Assembly (NCBI GenBank): GCA_947311745.1
Contig: CAMZLT010000145.1
Span: forward strand, 1 to 19,673
Length of the DNA: 19,673 bases
Source of the DNA: an uncultured Flavobacteriaceae bacterium
Lineage (GTDB): Bacteria; Bacteroidota; Bacteroidia; Flavobacteriales; Flavobacteriaceae
Direction: 5' to 3'
Shown here: one piece after another, positions 1 to 8,374 of the stretch
Layout of the letters: each line of letters starts with the position of its first letter
Numbering within the stretch: position 1 is the stretch's first letter
Program-made: the position numbers and the translations under genes
Notes under the pieces: generated by a model
Databases searched by the model: none
What the model was told of the DNA's origin: nothing
The model's input: only the letters and a program-made list of their open reading frames with translations

Positions 1-654
1 TAATGTTTCGTTAACGGCAAGTGCACTATCGCCTTCCCAAGCTAAAAAACCAATTTTTGCATTGTTGTTGTCTGCTACATATAAATCGCTAACTTGAATG
101 GTTAATTCAGGGTTAGCACCACTAACCGATTCTAAACCGTCATAAATATTGATTTGACTGTAAGCTAAAGAGTCTTTTTTATAAATTATTAGGATTGCCC
201 AACCACCAAAATTAATTCCGTTAGGGCAATATGTTGCAATTACATTGGTTAAATCTAATTCGGAAACCGTATAATTGCCATTGCCTGTATTTTGTATTTG
301 CGAAGTAACATTAGCAAAACAGCTAAAAAAATCGTACGAAAAATAGTTGTTTAAAAAAGTACTTTCTGCAAGGATAGTTGTATTGTTAAGTTTTATTTGG
401 GTATCTCCTATTCCTGAACCAGCCCAATATAAGTAAGCAGCTAAGATTTGGCTATTGGTATCTAAGTTAAGGTTGGCAGTAGATGTTGTTAAAATATCAC
501 AACTTGTTCCGCTTTCATTTTCAACGATATTTAAGGTGTTGCCAAACATGGTAAAATCAATTTTGCCTACAAATTGATCTTTTAAGGCAATATTTTGCGA
601 AAATAAAAAATTGTAGGTAAAAAAAACAAAAAATAATAATTTGTGGTTTTTCAT
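1..654 (-). CDS. Secreted surface protein, N-terminal 218 residues (3' end outside window)
   Basis: Starting from ATG at 654-652, the frame stays open on the minus strand to the window edge (218 codons), so the gene is partial. The first ~20 residues (MKNHKLLFFVFFTYNFLFSQ) form a Sec signal peptide ending in FSQ, typical of Flavobacteriaceae exported proteins. The mature part contains AAYLYWAGSG (about residues 68-77) and GGWAILIIYKKDSL followed by INIYDGLESVSG. This pattern is common at the N-terminus of large Bacteroidota surface proteins that carry DUF11-like repeats and a T9SS type B sorting domain. That C-terminal domain would lie outside the window, so T9SS export is inferred. The gene lies 117 bases downstream of another surface-protein gene on the same strand and has its own promoter-like sequence. 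The exact function is unknown; adhesion or gliding are guesses. Confidence 0.8.
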   Translation of the reverse strand, partial: MKNHKLLFFVFFTYNFLFSQNIALKDQFVGKIDFTMFGNTLNIVENESGTSCDILTTSTANLNLDTNSQILAAYLYWAGSGIGDTQIKLNNTTILAESTFLNNYFSYDFFSCFANVTSQIQNTGNGNYTVSELDLTNVIATYCPNGINFGGWAILIIYKKDSLAYSQINIYDGLESVSGANPELTIQVSDLYVADNNNAKIGFLAWEGDSALAVNETL

Positions 655-684
655 GATTTGGTTTAATTCCGTAATTAAAAAACT

Positions 685-712
685 TAAATATACATAAATA
701 TTTTAACTTCAA
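685..712 (-). promoter_or_regulatory. Bacteroidota-type promoter for the partial surface protein
   Basis: On the minus strand, TTG (712-710) is followed after 17 bases by TATATTTA (692-685). This matches the Bacteroidota/Flavobacterium consensus TTG-N17-23-TAnnTTTG except for the last base. The start codon lies about 30 bases downstream. Confidence 0.5.
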
Positions 713-771
713 TCTTGTAAAAAAATAATTCAATATAATTTTACAACATTATAATATTAAAAGGTATAATA

Positions 772-3700
772 TTACCGCAAACTAAAATGTCCTTTTCGTT
801 CTATACGTTGTCCTTGGTTGTTAAAAAATACGGCAACAAACCAGTAATCGGTTGGTTCGGCAGGTTGGTTTAGGTATTTTCCGTCCCAACCAGCATCTTG
901 GTTGGTGAAATCGGATATAATTTTACCATGTCTGTCAAAAACAGTAATTAAAACTTTGCTAAAAGCATCTATCCCTTTAATTTGCCACGTGTCGTTTATA
1001 CCATCGCCATTTGGCGTTAAAAATTTAGGAAAACGAATAATTTGAACGGCTTGTATTACTTCGCCACAACCATTTCTGTCTCTTATATGAACGTTGTGTA
1101 AACCTACCGAAACATATTCAAAAATATGACCTGTATTGGTATTTCCTGTAACAAAATCGCCATTGTCTAAGGCAAAATCATAATCGCCTTCGCCTGTAAC
1201 GATAACGGTTATTTTGTTATTTTCTGAATTATCTTGTATAAGGATACTAGTTATCGAAGCAATATTAGATTCCGTAATTTCAAAATATTTTGTTCTAGAG
1301 CAATTTGTTCCGTCTGTTGTGGTAGCAGTAACGGAGTATTCTCCTGCTTTGCTCATTTCTAGGTAGGTATTTGATGTATCTACCGAAATATCAGTACCAT
1401 CTCTATCGTACCAATTGTAGGTGTAATTACCTTCTTGATTATAAATATCTACCGAAATTGGCATAGATAAATTTAAACACAAAACTTGGTTGTCTATATC
1501 AAATTCTGGTAGTGGATTTACAATAAATTCTAAAGTGGTACTAACCGAACAACTATTATTATTGCGATTAGTAATTATAGCTGTTACAGTTTGACTGGTA
1601 GTGTCAAATGGATTTGGTAACGGACTTGGATTGCCTTGTTCGTTAAAAATTTGTGTACCATCCTCGTTAAAATAGGTAATTTCCATTTCAGGTTGTGCAT
1701 AATTACTTCCTAAAAGTGTATATTCTACAAGGTTTGTATTAAACGAAGCAATGCCATCTTGATCGTTTATACCATCATCGCAAAGTGGTGTGAAAATAGG
1801 AGTATCTGCAATGTATGGTGTCGCATCGACAATAAAATTAAGCGTTGTTTCTGCTTGACAAGGACCGTCAAGTGCATTGGTAGCATCGTTTTTTGTAAGT
1901 ACACGAAAAGTTGCTGTACCAGTTAAAAACGGATTTGGCAAAGCAGGAGAATATTCTGTGCCATCTGTCGCAATGTACGTTAGTGTTACACCTGTTTGTC
2001 CTTGTAAAATTTCATTATTATAGGTACTTGTATCAAATGGAAAAGTTCCGTTTATATCATTTGCACAAGTCCTTTTATCACTAGGTTGATGTGCTATCGG
2101 AATTGGTTCTACAAACAATTCAACAAATAAATTTTCACCAAATCCAATGCAATCTAAATTTAATGAATTATTTACACGAATATATATTTTTTCGTAATTT
2201 ACAGAATTGATATTTCGGTAATTATTTAGATTAGTAATTTCATTTTGCTGTAACAAACCATCTTGTGTGTTGTGGTAAAAAGAAACTTGTAAATCAGCTT
2301 GTTGTGTATTAGGAAATAAGGCAATGACATCATTTGTAATATTACTTAAATCAAAACTAGCAATGCCATCTGTTTGATCGTTGTTTGCATTATCCGCACC
2401 ATTTGTGTCTAAAAAATCATCGCAATGCGAAATGGAACCATGGTACATCGTACTAGTTGTTGTTACTTGAATTTCTATTTCAGAAATACTAAAGCAACCA
2501 TATTGGTTTTCGGTTCTTGCCCAAATACTACGTGTATTTGTATAAAAATTAGTATCATTTGCAATAGATGGAGTACCAGCAATAGCGTCTGCATTAGTAT
2601 TGTGGTAAGTTATGATTACATTATTTTCTGAAGTAATTTCAGAATTTAAAATGGTTAAATCTAAATAAGAAAAGCCATCTGAATCCTCATCACATTGTTT
2701 AATGTTAATTGGTGAATTTACAACAGGATTTGTATGAAAAACAACATTTGCTTCACCACGTAAAGGGCAATCACCATTATCAAATTCAACCGATAAGACA
2801 TAAAATCCAGCACTATAAGTGGTATTTTCATCGATATCTAAAAAAGGAGTGGTAACAGGAATAAGATTTGAGTCTTTAGTCCAAGTGTAGGTTATTCCAA
2901 CACCAGTAGGAAAGCCAGAAGTGTCTGGTTGAAGGCGATATGTGTCTCCTTGACATAAATCTAAATCGGTGATAATATCTGTTGCTGTAGGAATGACAAT
3001 ATTTAAGTTTGAAATAAATAGCGATTGTATAAAAGGAGGTAATCCTTGTGTAGAAGTAGCACTTCCTAAACTTATTGTTTGGTGTTCGTAATTTACAGCT
3101 GCACCTAAGTTATTCGGTTCGTTTATAACACTTATAGCATCAGAATTATCACTTGCCCAATAAATTTTACCATTCGATGCTAGTTGTAATGCACCTCTAG
3201 TGTTGTAATAGGAATGTACTAAGTATCTAGAAGTATTTACAGCTGCTGGAGTACCTTGTTCTAAATCAAATTGAAATAATTTTTCCTCTGCACCGTTAAA
3301 ATCACCAGTACTTATATATAATCTTTTGCTATTTGCGGAAAATTCTACACCATAGCCGTTACCTGGTAGGTTTAAAGAATACCCATTCGAGATAGTACCT
3401 GTGGTAATATCAAAATCATAGATATATGTGCCACCAGTCATATTTGCGGCTACTATTTTTTGTCCGTTAGGAGATACTTTTAAATAACCTCTTACATCTG
3501 TTGTAAAGTTGTTAACTGTAGAAATAACAGGATTTGTTGATACACCAGTTGCATCTACATAAAAGGAATAAAATCTGTTGTTTACCAAAGAAATTACCCA
3601 GTATGCATTACAGCCATCGGCTTCAACAGCAGTAACTTTTTCAGTCCAAGAATTGCTTAAAGATCCGGATAAATTTACAGGAGTAGATACTACAGCTCCT

Positions 3701-4134
3701 AATCCTGTATTTGCTGACATATCAATAGTATAATACATAAATCCTGCATTAGGATTTGTTCCTTGTGGTGTCGCATTCGTACCAACGGTAAATAAATAAA
3801 ACAGATCATCATTGTTAGGATTGGGTACAATTAATCCAGATTGCGAACTAGAAGGATTTCCTCCTAAATTAGTTCCGTTTTGCATGATTGTATGGTTTCG
3901 ACTATACACTGTAACCCCATCTGTGTAAAATAATAAATTACCATTTGCGTCAGAAAAAGACGAGCATCCTTCGGTTGTAACTAGAGCTCCTCCAGTTATC
4001 GGTACAGGATCTCCTGTACTAAAATTAAGTCCTGCATGATTACCAAAAAACCAATTATCAGCTTCTCTTTGTGAAAAACTAGTTAAGAACACACCAAAAA
4101 TTAGGATTATGGTAAATAGAAATTTAGTATTCAT
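772..4134 (-). CDS. T9SS type B sorting domain surface protein (gliding-motility-associated C-terminal domain)
   Basis: This 1120-residue protein has a signal peptide (residues 1-22, ending TSFSQ). Residues about 23-375 look like a beta-propeller region: it opens READNWFFGNHAGLNF, contains a LLFYTDG strand, and has recurring NGKIYWAS-type strands. About 390-1000 holds several Ig/PKD-like units. Four of them begin with a Cys/Asp-rich motif followed by DG and FD (such as QCDEDSDG and LCDDGINDQDG), which may bind calcium. Residues 1035-1120 are the CHU_C/type B sorting domain, with the hallmark FLTPNGDGINDTW, then VFDRHGK, GWDGKYL and a C-terminal GHFSLR. Proteins with this domain are exported through the outer membrane by the type IX secretion system and attached to the surface. 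The ATG at 4134 directly precedes a good signal peptide, and a -7 box lies about 50 bases upstream. The ligand is unknown; adhesion or substrate binding is likely. Confidence 0.93.
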   Translation of the reverse strand: MNTKFLFTIILIFGVFLTSFSQREADNWFFGNHAGLNFSTGDPVPITGGALVTTEGCSSFSDANGNLLFYTDGVTVYSRNHTIMQNGTNLGGNPSSSQSGLIVPNPNNDDLFYLFTVGTNATPQGTNPNAGFMYYTIDMSANTGLGAVVSTPVNLSGSLSNSWTEKVTAVEADGCNAYWVISLVNNRFYSFYVDATGVSTNPVISTVNNFTTDVRGYLKVSPNGQKIVAANMTGGTYIYDFDITTGTISNGYSLNLPGNGYGVEFSANSKRLYISTGDFNGAEEKLFQFDLEQGTPAAVNTSRYLVHSYYNTRGALQLASNGKIYWASDNSDAISVINEPNNLGAAVNYEHQTISLGSATSTQGLPPFIQSLFISNLNIVIPTATDIITDLDLCQGDTYRLQPDTSGFPTGVGITYTWTKDSNLIPVTTPFLDIDENTTYSAGFYVLSVEFDNGDCPLRGEANVVFHTNPVVNSPINIKQCDEDSDGFSYLDLTILNSEITSENNVIITYHNTNADAIAGTPSIANDTNFYTNTRSIWARTENQYGCFSISEIEIQVTTTSTMYHGSISHCDDFLDTNGADNANNDQTDGIASFDLSNITNDVIALFPNTQQADLQVSFYHNTQDGLLQQNEITNLNNYRNINSVNYEKIYIRVNNSLNLDCIGFGENLFVELFVEPIPIAHQPSDKRTCANDINGTFPFDTSTYNNEILQGQTGVTLTYIATDGTEYSPALPNPFLTGTATFRVLTKNDATNALDGPCQAETTLNFIVDATPYIADTPIFTPLCDDGINDQDGIASFNTNLVEYTLLGSNYAQPEMEITYFNEDGTQIFNEQGNPSPLPNPFDTTSQTVTAIITNRNNNSCSVSTTLEFIVNPLPEFDIDNQVLCLNLSMPISVDIYNQEGNYTYNWYDRDGTDISVDTSNTYLEMSKAGEYSVTATTTDGTNCSRTKYFEITESNIASITSILIQDNSENNKITVIVTGEGDYDFALDNGDFVTGNTNTGHIFEYVSVGLHNVHIRDRNGCGEVIQAVQIIRFPKFLTPNGDGINDTWQIKGIDAFSKVLITVFDRHGKIISDFTNQDAGWDGKYLNQPAEPTDYWFVAVFFNNQGQRIERKGHFSLR

Positions 4135-4183
4135 ATTTGTTACTTTATTTAAGAATGATAGAATTTCATTCCGACTTAGCTTA

Positions 4184-4191
4184 CAAATATA
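4184..4191 (-). promoter_or_regulatory. Promoter -7 box for the T9SS surface protein gene
   Basis: The minus strand reads TATATTTG, a perfect TAnnTTTG match, 49 bases upstream of the ATG at 4134. I see no TTG at the usual -33 distance. The box lies between the ABC permease stop and this gene, which suggests separate transcription. Confidence 0.5.
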
Positions 4192-4223
4192 AGGAAACGT
4201 ATTTTTATTTTAGTCACTTTTGT

Positions 4224-5066
4224 TTACAAATCTCTACGTTTTAATAGTTTGTAGGATAGAAAAATGAAAATAAAAGTCCAAATTACAACAATAAGTAATT
4301 GGTACCAATGTATGTGGTAATCGATATTTAATAATTCTTTGGTGTTACTTTCTTTAGCCATAGTTTTTACAAACTTAAATCTAGAAAAAGGTTGAATTAT
4401 TAAATTAGACATCGCTTGTAATGGAAAAAATTGTGAAACTTTTTCGTAAATATCCGTATCTCTAAAAAAGTTCCAACGCATTAGACCATAGGCTATTTTT
4501 TCTATGAAGAACCAAACTAGTAAACCACCAATAGCAAAGGCAGAACGTTTTATTAAAACACCTAAAAATAAGCCAAAACTGAAAAAGCCTACTAGTTTTA
4601 TAAAATATGCCAATAAAAACTCTAAATCAGTTGTTACGGATGAAAATTCTTTAAAATCAGAATATAAATATCCTTGTATTAACGAAACTATTAGTACAAA
4701 TAAGGTGGAAATAAACGATAAAGTTAAAACCATATAAAACTTAGATAGAATAAACTCTTTTTTACTTAAACCGTCAATTAAGTTTTGTTTTATAGTACGA
4801 TTTGCATATTCGTTTGCTGTTAAAGAAACTACCACTAAAAGTAAAAATATTTTAAAAAGAGAGGCAAAATAAGTGTTAAAATGCCATATATACGGAAAAT
4901 TAAAAATGCCTTGATCTGCAATATTTAGTTCTAATTCGCCTAAATTTAATTTTATCGATGCAATTAATGAAATACTCATTAATAAGAAAAAATAAACAAT
5001 AATTAAAATCTTACTGGCTTTACTATTTTTAAGTTTTATCCATTCTATTTGTAATAATCTAAACAT
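4224..5066 (-). CDS. ABC transporter permease (ABC-2 type)
   Basis: A 280-residue integral membrane protein. It has an N-terminal amphipathic start (MFRLLQIEWIKLKNSK) followed by about six hydrophobic spans, near residues 18-38, 65-83, 108-131, 150-170, 173-190 and 256-274. The cytoplasmic stretch after span 2, TANEYANRTIKQNLIDGL, is the conserved coupling region of BcrB/NatB-like ABC-2 permeases. It should form the membrane channel for the ATPase encoded immediately upstream. The ATG at 5066 overlaps the ATPase stop by 8 bases, so the two are probably translationally coupled. Exporters of this type move peptides, antibiotics or ions; the sequence does not show which. The length is normal for the family. 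Confidence 0.87.
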   Translation of the reverse strand: MFRLLQIEWIKLKNSKASKILIIVYFFLLMSISLIASIKLNLGELELNIADQGIFNFPYIWHFNTYFASLFKIFLLLVVVSLTANEYANRTIKQNLIDGLSKKEFILSKFYMVLTLSFISTLFVLIVSLIQGYLYSDFKEFSSVTTDLEFLLAYFIKLVGFFSFGLFLGVLIKRSAFAIGGLLVWFFIEKIAYGLMRWNFFRDTDIYEKVSQFFPLQAMSNLIIQPFSRFKFVKTMAKESNTKELLNIDYHIHWYQLLIVVIWTFIFIFLSYKLLKRRDL

Positions 5067-5970
5067 TTTTTTGCGTATTATTAGTTAAACTTAAAAATTG
5101 CTGTTCTAAACTTGGTTTTCTTTTTTGTAAATGCGAAAGAATTATACCGTTTTGAAAGCAATATTGATTAATTTCGGAAGCAGATAAATCTTTGTTTAGT
5201 GTGAGAGTTAACAGTTCTTTTTCTTTTTTTATAGCTGAAACCCCTTCTAAATTTAATAAAACACTTTCTAAGCCTTCAATATTTTTAGAAACACTTACAT
5301 CTACAAATCCAAAAGAAGCAGTCATTTCATCAGTTCTGCCTTCGTATAATTTTTTTCCTTTTTGAATAACAATTACATGCGAACAAATTTTTTCTACTTC
5401 ATCTAGTAGGTGCGAAGCTAATAATATGGTAGCACCATCGTTTGCAATTTTTTTAATAATTTCGCGTATTTCGTGAATTCCTTGCGGATCTAATCCGTTA
5501 GTTGGTTCATCTAAAATTAAAAATTCAGGATTGTTTAATAATGCCGATGCAATGGCCAAACGCTGTTTCATACCCAAAGAAAAGCTTTTAAATTTGGAAT
5601 GCTTTCTAGAAAGTAAGTTTACTTGTTCTAGTTTTTGATCGATTCTAGTTTCCGAAATACCTTTAATTTTACAAACTAATCGTAAATTTTCATAAGCACT
5701 CATATTTGGATAAAAATTAGGATGCTCGATAATTGCACCGACTTTTTTTAAGGCATCGTGCACTTCTAATTCACCACCAAACCACGAAAAATCACCACTA
5801 GTCTTATTAACAACATTTAAAATAATGCCTAAAGTAGTAGATTTTCCACTTCCGTTTGGTCCTAAAATACCATATACATTTCCTTTTTTAATGGTAAAAG
5901 AAAGTTTATTTACAGCGTGAACCTTACCAAATTTTTTATCTAAACTGTTTAATTCTAAAATTGTATTCAA
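5059..5970 (-). CDS. ABC transporter ATP-binding protein (BcrA/CcmA-type), TTG start
   Basis: A 303-residue ABC ATPase with all nucleotide-binding motifs: Walker A GPNGSGKST (37-45), Q-loop region around residue 80, signature FSLGMKQR (130-137), Walker B FLILDE (150-155), D-loop GLDP (159-162) and switch His187 in LASH. The SLGMKQR-type signature and the ~75-residue C-terminal extension fit the bacitracin/lantibiotic-exporter (BcrA) subgroup. It pairs with the permease encoded 8 bases into its 3' end. The start codon is TTG (5970-5968). An in-frame TAA lies seven codons upstream (5991-5989) and no ATG lies between, while the residues following the TTG (MNTILELNSLDKKFGKVHAV) are the normal family N-terminus, so the TTG is credible. 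I could not assign the substrate; GldA of the gliding machinery is similar but I saw nothing specific to it. Confidence 0.9.
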   Translation of the reverse strand: MNTILELNSLDKKFGKVHAVNKLSFTIKKGNVYGILGPNGSGKSTTLGIILNVVNKTSGDFSWFGGELEVHDALKKVGAIIEHPNFYPNMSAYENLRLVCKIKGISETRIDQKLEQVNLLSRKHSKFKSFSLGMKQRLAIASALLNNPEFLILDEPTNGLDPQGIHEIREIIKKIANDGATILLASHLLDEVEKICSHVIVIQKGKKLYEGRTDEMTASFGFVDVSVSKNIEGLESVLLNLEGVSAIKKEKELLTLTLNKDLSASEINQYCFQNGIILSHLQKRKPSLEQQFLSLTNNTQKNV

Positions 5971-6144
5971 AATAATTTGTTTTGTTTTTTATACGGCGAG
6001 CAAGAATTAAATACTTAAATTAAAGTAGTAAATACAACTTTCCGAGGGTTAGGAATTAAATTTATTTTTTCAAAAGATGAGAGGTGAAATCTCTTTCTTT
6101 AGAATGGATAAAGTTCTTACCTTTTCTCGTCTAAAAGTTGAGGT
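5971..6144. other. Non-coding stretch upstream of the ABC operon
   Basis: No supported gene, RNA or clear promoter is seen here. It should contain the ABC operon promoter (minus strand), but I find no exact TAnnTTTG box. Together with the adjoining transposase remnant it forms a 476-base gene-free gap that may be an insertion scar. Confidence 0.4.
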
Positions 6145-6414
6145 ATGAATCCACTTAACCGAAAACCAAAGATATAAAATTTCTGCCATGTTAGAAAATG
6201 GAAATAAATAAAGTAGATAACGGTTATTCTTAATAAAAAATGAACGTAGCGTAGAATATACACGCAATTTAGCAAATCTAAGTATCGTTATTGTTAAAAA
6301 ACAAAATCAAAACATGAAGAATTTACTCAAGAAGTTGAGTTACTATTAAAACAAGATTATAATCTTGATCAAGTTGTAGAAAGTTTAAAAAAAGCTAGAA
6401 AATTAATTTTCTAG
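6145..6414 (+). pseudogene. Decayed IS30-family transposase, N-terminal remnant
   Basis: No intact frame exists, but three in-order pieces read like the start of an IS30-family transposase. After an ATG (6145), a one-base shift gives HLTENQRYKISAMLENGNK (6152-6208), the usual first helix. This is followed by a stop and an apparently deleted helix-turn-helix (STISRE-like) stretch. Then NERSVEYTRNLAN (6239-6277) matches the spacer region. A further one-base shift leads into KYRYC-stop-KTKSKHEE and FTQEVELLLKQDYNLDQVV (within 6280-6380), the family's conserved segment before the DDE catalytic domain. The remnant ends in a terminator-like palindrome; no catalytic residues remain. The assignment is from family memory, not a search. 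A short minus-strand open frame over the same bases appears to be an antisense shadow. Confidence 0.68.
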
Positions 6415-6421
6415 CTTTTTT
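6388..6421 (-). terminator. Palindromic rho-independent terminator after typA
   Basis: A perfect 34-bp palindrome centred on TTAA (6403-6406) has arms of AAAAAAGCTAG plus an AT stretch, flanked by A-runs and T-runs on both sides. Read from the minus strand it starts 25 bases beyond the typA stop and ends in a T-run, as an intrinsic terminator should. Because it is symmetrical, it could also stop plus-strand transcripts from the transposase remnant. Confidence 0.75.
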
Positions 6422-6446
6422 AGTATTGAATGAAATTTAATATTTT

Positions 6447-8219
6447 TTACTTCACAAAATTAATTTTACGCATTCGTAAGCTTAATGGAGTAACTTCTAA
6501 ATATTCATCATCTCTAATATATTCCATACATTCTTCTAAAGAAAACTCTACTTTAGGGAAAATTTTTGCAGCATTATCATTTCCAGAGGAACGTACATTA
6601 GTTAATTGTTTTCCTTTGATAAGGTTTACTGCTAAATCATCATTTTTACTATTTTCACCAACAATTTGACCTTTATAAATTTCTTCATTCGGATCGATAA
6701 AGAAACGACCTCTATCTTGTAATCTGTCAATAGCGTAAGCAGTTGCTTTACCAGTAATTGATGAGACAATTGCTCCTTTTCCTTCATCGGAAAACTCACC
6801 TTTTAACGGTGCGTATTCACTAAAACGATGGTTGATAATTGCAGTACCAGAAGTTGCCGTTAATATTTTATTTCGTAAACCTATTAATCCTCTTGACGGA
6901 ATGGTAAATTCTAAATGTTGTAAATCACCTTTAGGTTCCATAACTAGTAAATCACCTTTACGTAAGGAAACTAAATTAATGGCTTTACTTGCATGTTCTT
7001 CAGGTACGTCAATAGATAAGGTTTCCATTGGTTCGCATTTTACACCATCAATAACTTTAATAATTACTTGTGGTTTTCCTACTTGTAATTCGTAACCTTC
7101 TCTACGCATGGTTTCGATTAATACGGATAAATGCAATACGCCACGACCGTAAACAATAAATTTATCTTCCGAATCGGTATATTCAATTTTCATTGCTAGA
7201 TTTTTTTCTAGCTCTTTTTCTAATCTATCACGTAAATGTCTAGATGTTACATACTTACCTTCTTTACCGAAAAATGGCGAATTATTAATAGTAAACAACA
7301 TACTCATAGTAGGTTGGTCAATAGCAATTCTTGGTAATGCTTCTGGTTCTTCTAAATCGGCAATAGTATCACCAATTTCAAAGCCTTCAATACCTGTAAT
7401 TGCACAAATATCACCGCTTCGTACTTTGGATACTTTCATTTTTCCCATTCCTTCAAAAACGTGAAGTTCTTTAATACGTACTTTTTTGAAAGTCCCATCA
7501 GCTTTACAAAGTTTGTAGTCTTTGTTTTCTTCTAAATCACCTCTAAATACTCTACCAATAGCAATTCTTCCTGTAAAAGATGAAAAATCTAATGAAGTTA
7601 TTTGCATTTGTGGTGTTCCTTCGCGATATGGAGCTTCAGGAATGTATTTTATTATGGAATCTAAAAGCGGAATAATATTGTCTATTTGTTCTTTCCAATC
7701 GTAATTCATCCAACCAAATTTTGCTGACCCATAAACAGATGGAAAATCTAATTGTTCTTCGGTTGCATCTAATGCAAACATTAGATCAAAAACTTTTTCG
7801 TGTACTAAATCAGGTGTACAGTTTTCTTTATCTACTTTATTAATTACTACAATTGGTTTTAATCCTAACTCTAAGGCTTTACCTAAAACAAATCGTGTTT
7901 GTGGCATTGGTCCTTCAAAGGCATCTACTAATAAAAGTACACCATCAGCCATTTTTAATACACGTTCTACTTCACCTCCAAAATCGGCGTGACCAGGAGT
8001 GTCAATCACATTAATTTTTACGCCTTTATACGTTACGGAAACGTTTTTTGAAAGAATTGTAATTCCTCTTTCTCGTTCTAAGTCGTTAGAGTCTAGTAAA
8101 AGATCGGTACGAACTTTACGTTCGTCTAAAATTTTTGCTTGGTCGATAATTTTATCTACTAATGTTGTCTTTCCGTGATCAACGTGTGCAATAATTGCTA
8201 TGTTTCTAATGGATTGCAT
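6447..8219 (-). CDS. typA: Ribosome-associated GTPase TypA/BipA
   Basis: A translational GTPase of the EF-G-like superfamily that binds the 70S ribosome and assists 50S assembly, especially under cold or other stress. The G domain shows G1 AHVDHGKTT (11-19), G2 ERERGIT (48-54), G3 DTPGH (73-77), G4 NKVD (127-130) and G5 SAK. Domain II, the EF-G domain III/V-like repeats (such as NNSPFFGKEGK, GRGVLHLSVLIETMRREGYE and FTIPSRGLIGLRN) and the TypA-specific C-terminal domain ending MRKINFVK are all present. I chose the ATG at 8219 (590 residues, MQSIRNIAIIAHVDHGKTT), the usual family N-terminus. A longer reading from TTG at 8249 adds 10 residues, but that codon lies inside the -7 box, so it would not be in the mRNA. 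The gene is monocistronic, with a strong terminator downstream. Confidence 0.97.
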   Translation of the reverse strand: MQSIRNIAIIAHVDHGKTTLVDKIIDQAKILDERKVRTDLLLDSNDLERERGITILSKNVSVTYKGVKINVIDTPGHADFGGEVERVLKMADGVLLLVDAFEGPMPQTRFVLGKALELGLKPIVVINKVDKENCTPDLVHEKVFDLMFALDATEEQLDFPSVYGSAKFGWMNYDWKEQIDNIIPLLDSIIKYIPEAPYREGTPQMQITSLDFSSFTGRIAIGRVFRGDLEENKDYKLCKADGTFKKVRIKELHVFEGMGKMKVSKVRSGDICAITGIEGFEIGDTIADLEEPEALPRIAIDQPTMSMLFTINNSPFFGKEGKYVTSRHLRDRLEKELEKNLAMKIEYTDSEDKFIVYGRGVLHLSVLIETMRREGYELQVGKPQVIIKVIDGVKCEPMETLSIDVPEEHASKAINLVSLRKGDLLVMEPKGDLQHLEFTIPSRGLIGLRNKILTATSGTAIINHRFSEYAPLKGEFSDEGKGAIVSSITGKATAYAIDRLQDRGRFFIDPNEEIYKGQIVGENSKNDDLAVNLIKGKQLTNVRSSGNDNAAKIFPKVEFSLEECMEYIRDDEYLEVTPLSLRMRKINFVK

Positions 8220-8246
8220 ATTCTTTATATCTATTTTTAAAAGCGG

Positions 8247-8254
8247 CAAAAATA
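8247..8254 (-). promoter_or_regulatory. typA promoter -7 box
   Basis: The minus strand reads TATTTTTG, a perfect TAnnTTTG match, 27 bases upstream of the typA ATG. Transcription would begin near 8241-8243. No -33 TTG is seen at the standard distance. Confidence 0.5.
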
Positions 8255-8303
8255 CGGTTTAACTTACGAATAGCACTTGTTTTATGAATTTATTTTTAAT
8301 AAA

Positions 8304-8317
8304 GTGATATTTATCAC
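8304..8317. promoter_or_regulatory. Crp/Fnr-type operator upstream of the small membrane protein
   Basis: GTGATATTTATCAC is a perfect 14-bp inverted repeat with the GTGA-N6-TCAC geometry of Crp/Fnr-superfamily sites. Its centre (8310.5) lies about 41 bases before the start expected from the -7 box at 8339-8346, the class II activator position. It sits in the divergent region and could also affect typA. Confidence 0.55.
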
Positions 8318-8338
8318 ATAATTTGAATTAAAAGATGT

Positions 8339-8346
8339 TAATTTTG
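8339..8346 (+). promoter_or_regulatory. -7 box for the 42-residue membrane protein gene
   Basis: TAATTTTG is a perfect TAnnTTTG match. No well-spaced -33 TTG exists (the nearest is 13 bases upstream), consistent with dependence on an activator bound at 8304-8317. Predicted start about 8350-8353, giving a leader of about 23 bases. Confidence 0.5.
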
Positions 8347-8374
8347 TAAGATAATTAATCTAAATTTATATGTT

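Noticed and set aside
5059..5970. Identification of the ABC ATPase as GldA (gliding motility)
   Set aside because: The signature and partner permease fit the broad BcrA-type exporter group, and no gldF/gldG-like genes are adjacent.
6070..6267. Open frame of 65 codons on the minus strand
   Set aside because: It lies antisense to the IS30-like fragments, shows no family features, and has no promoter box or plausible start context.
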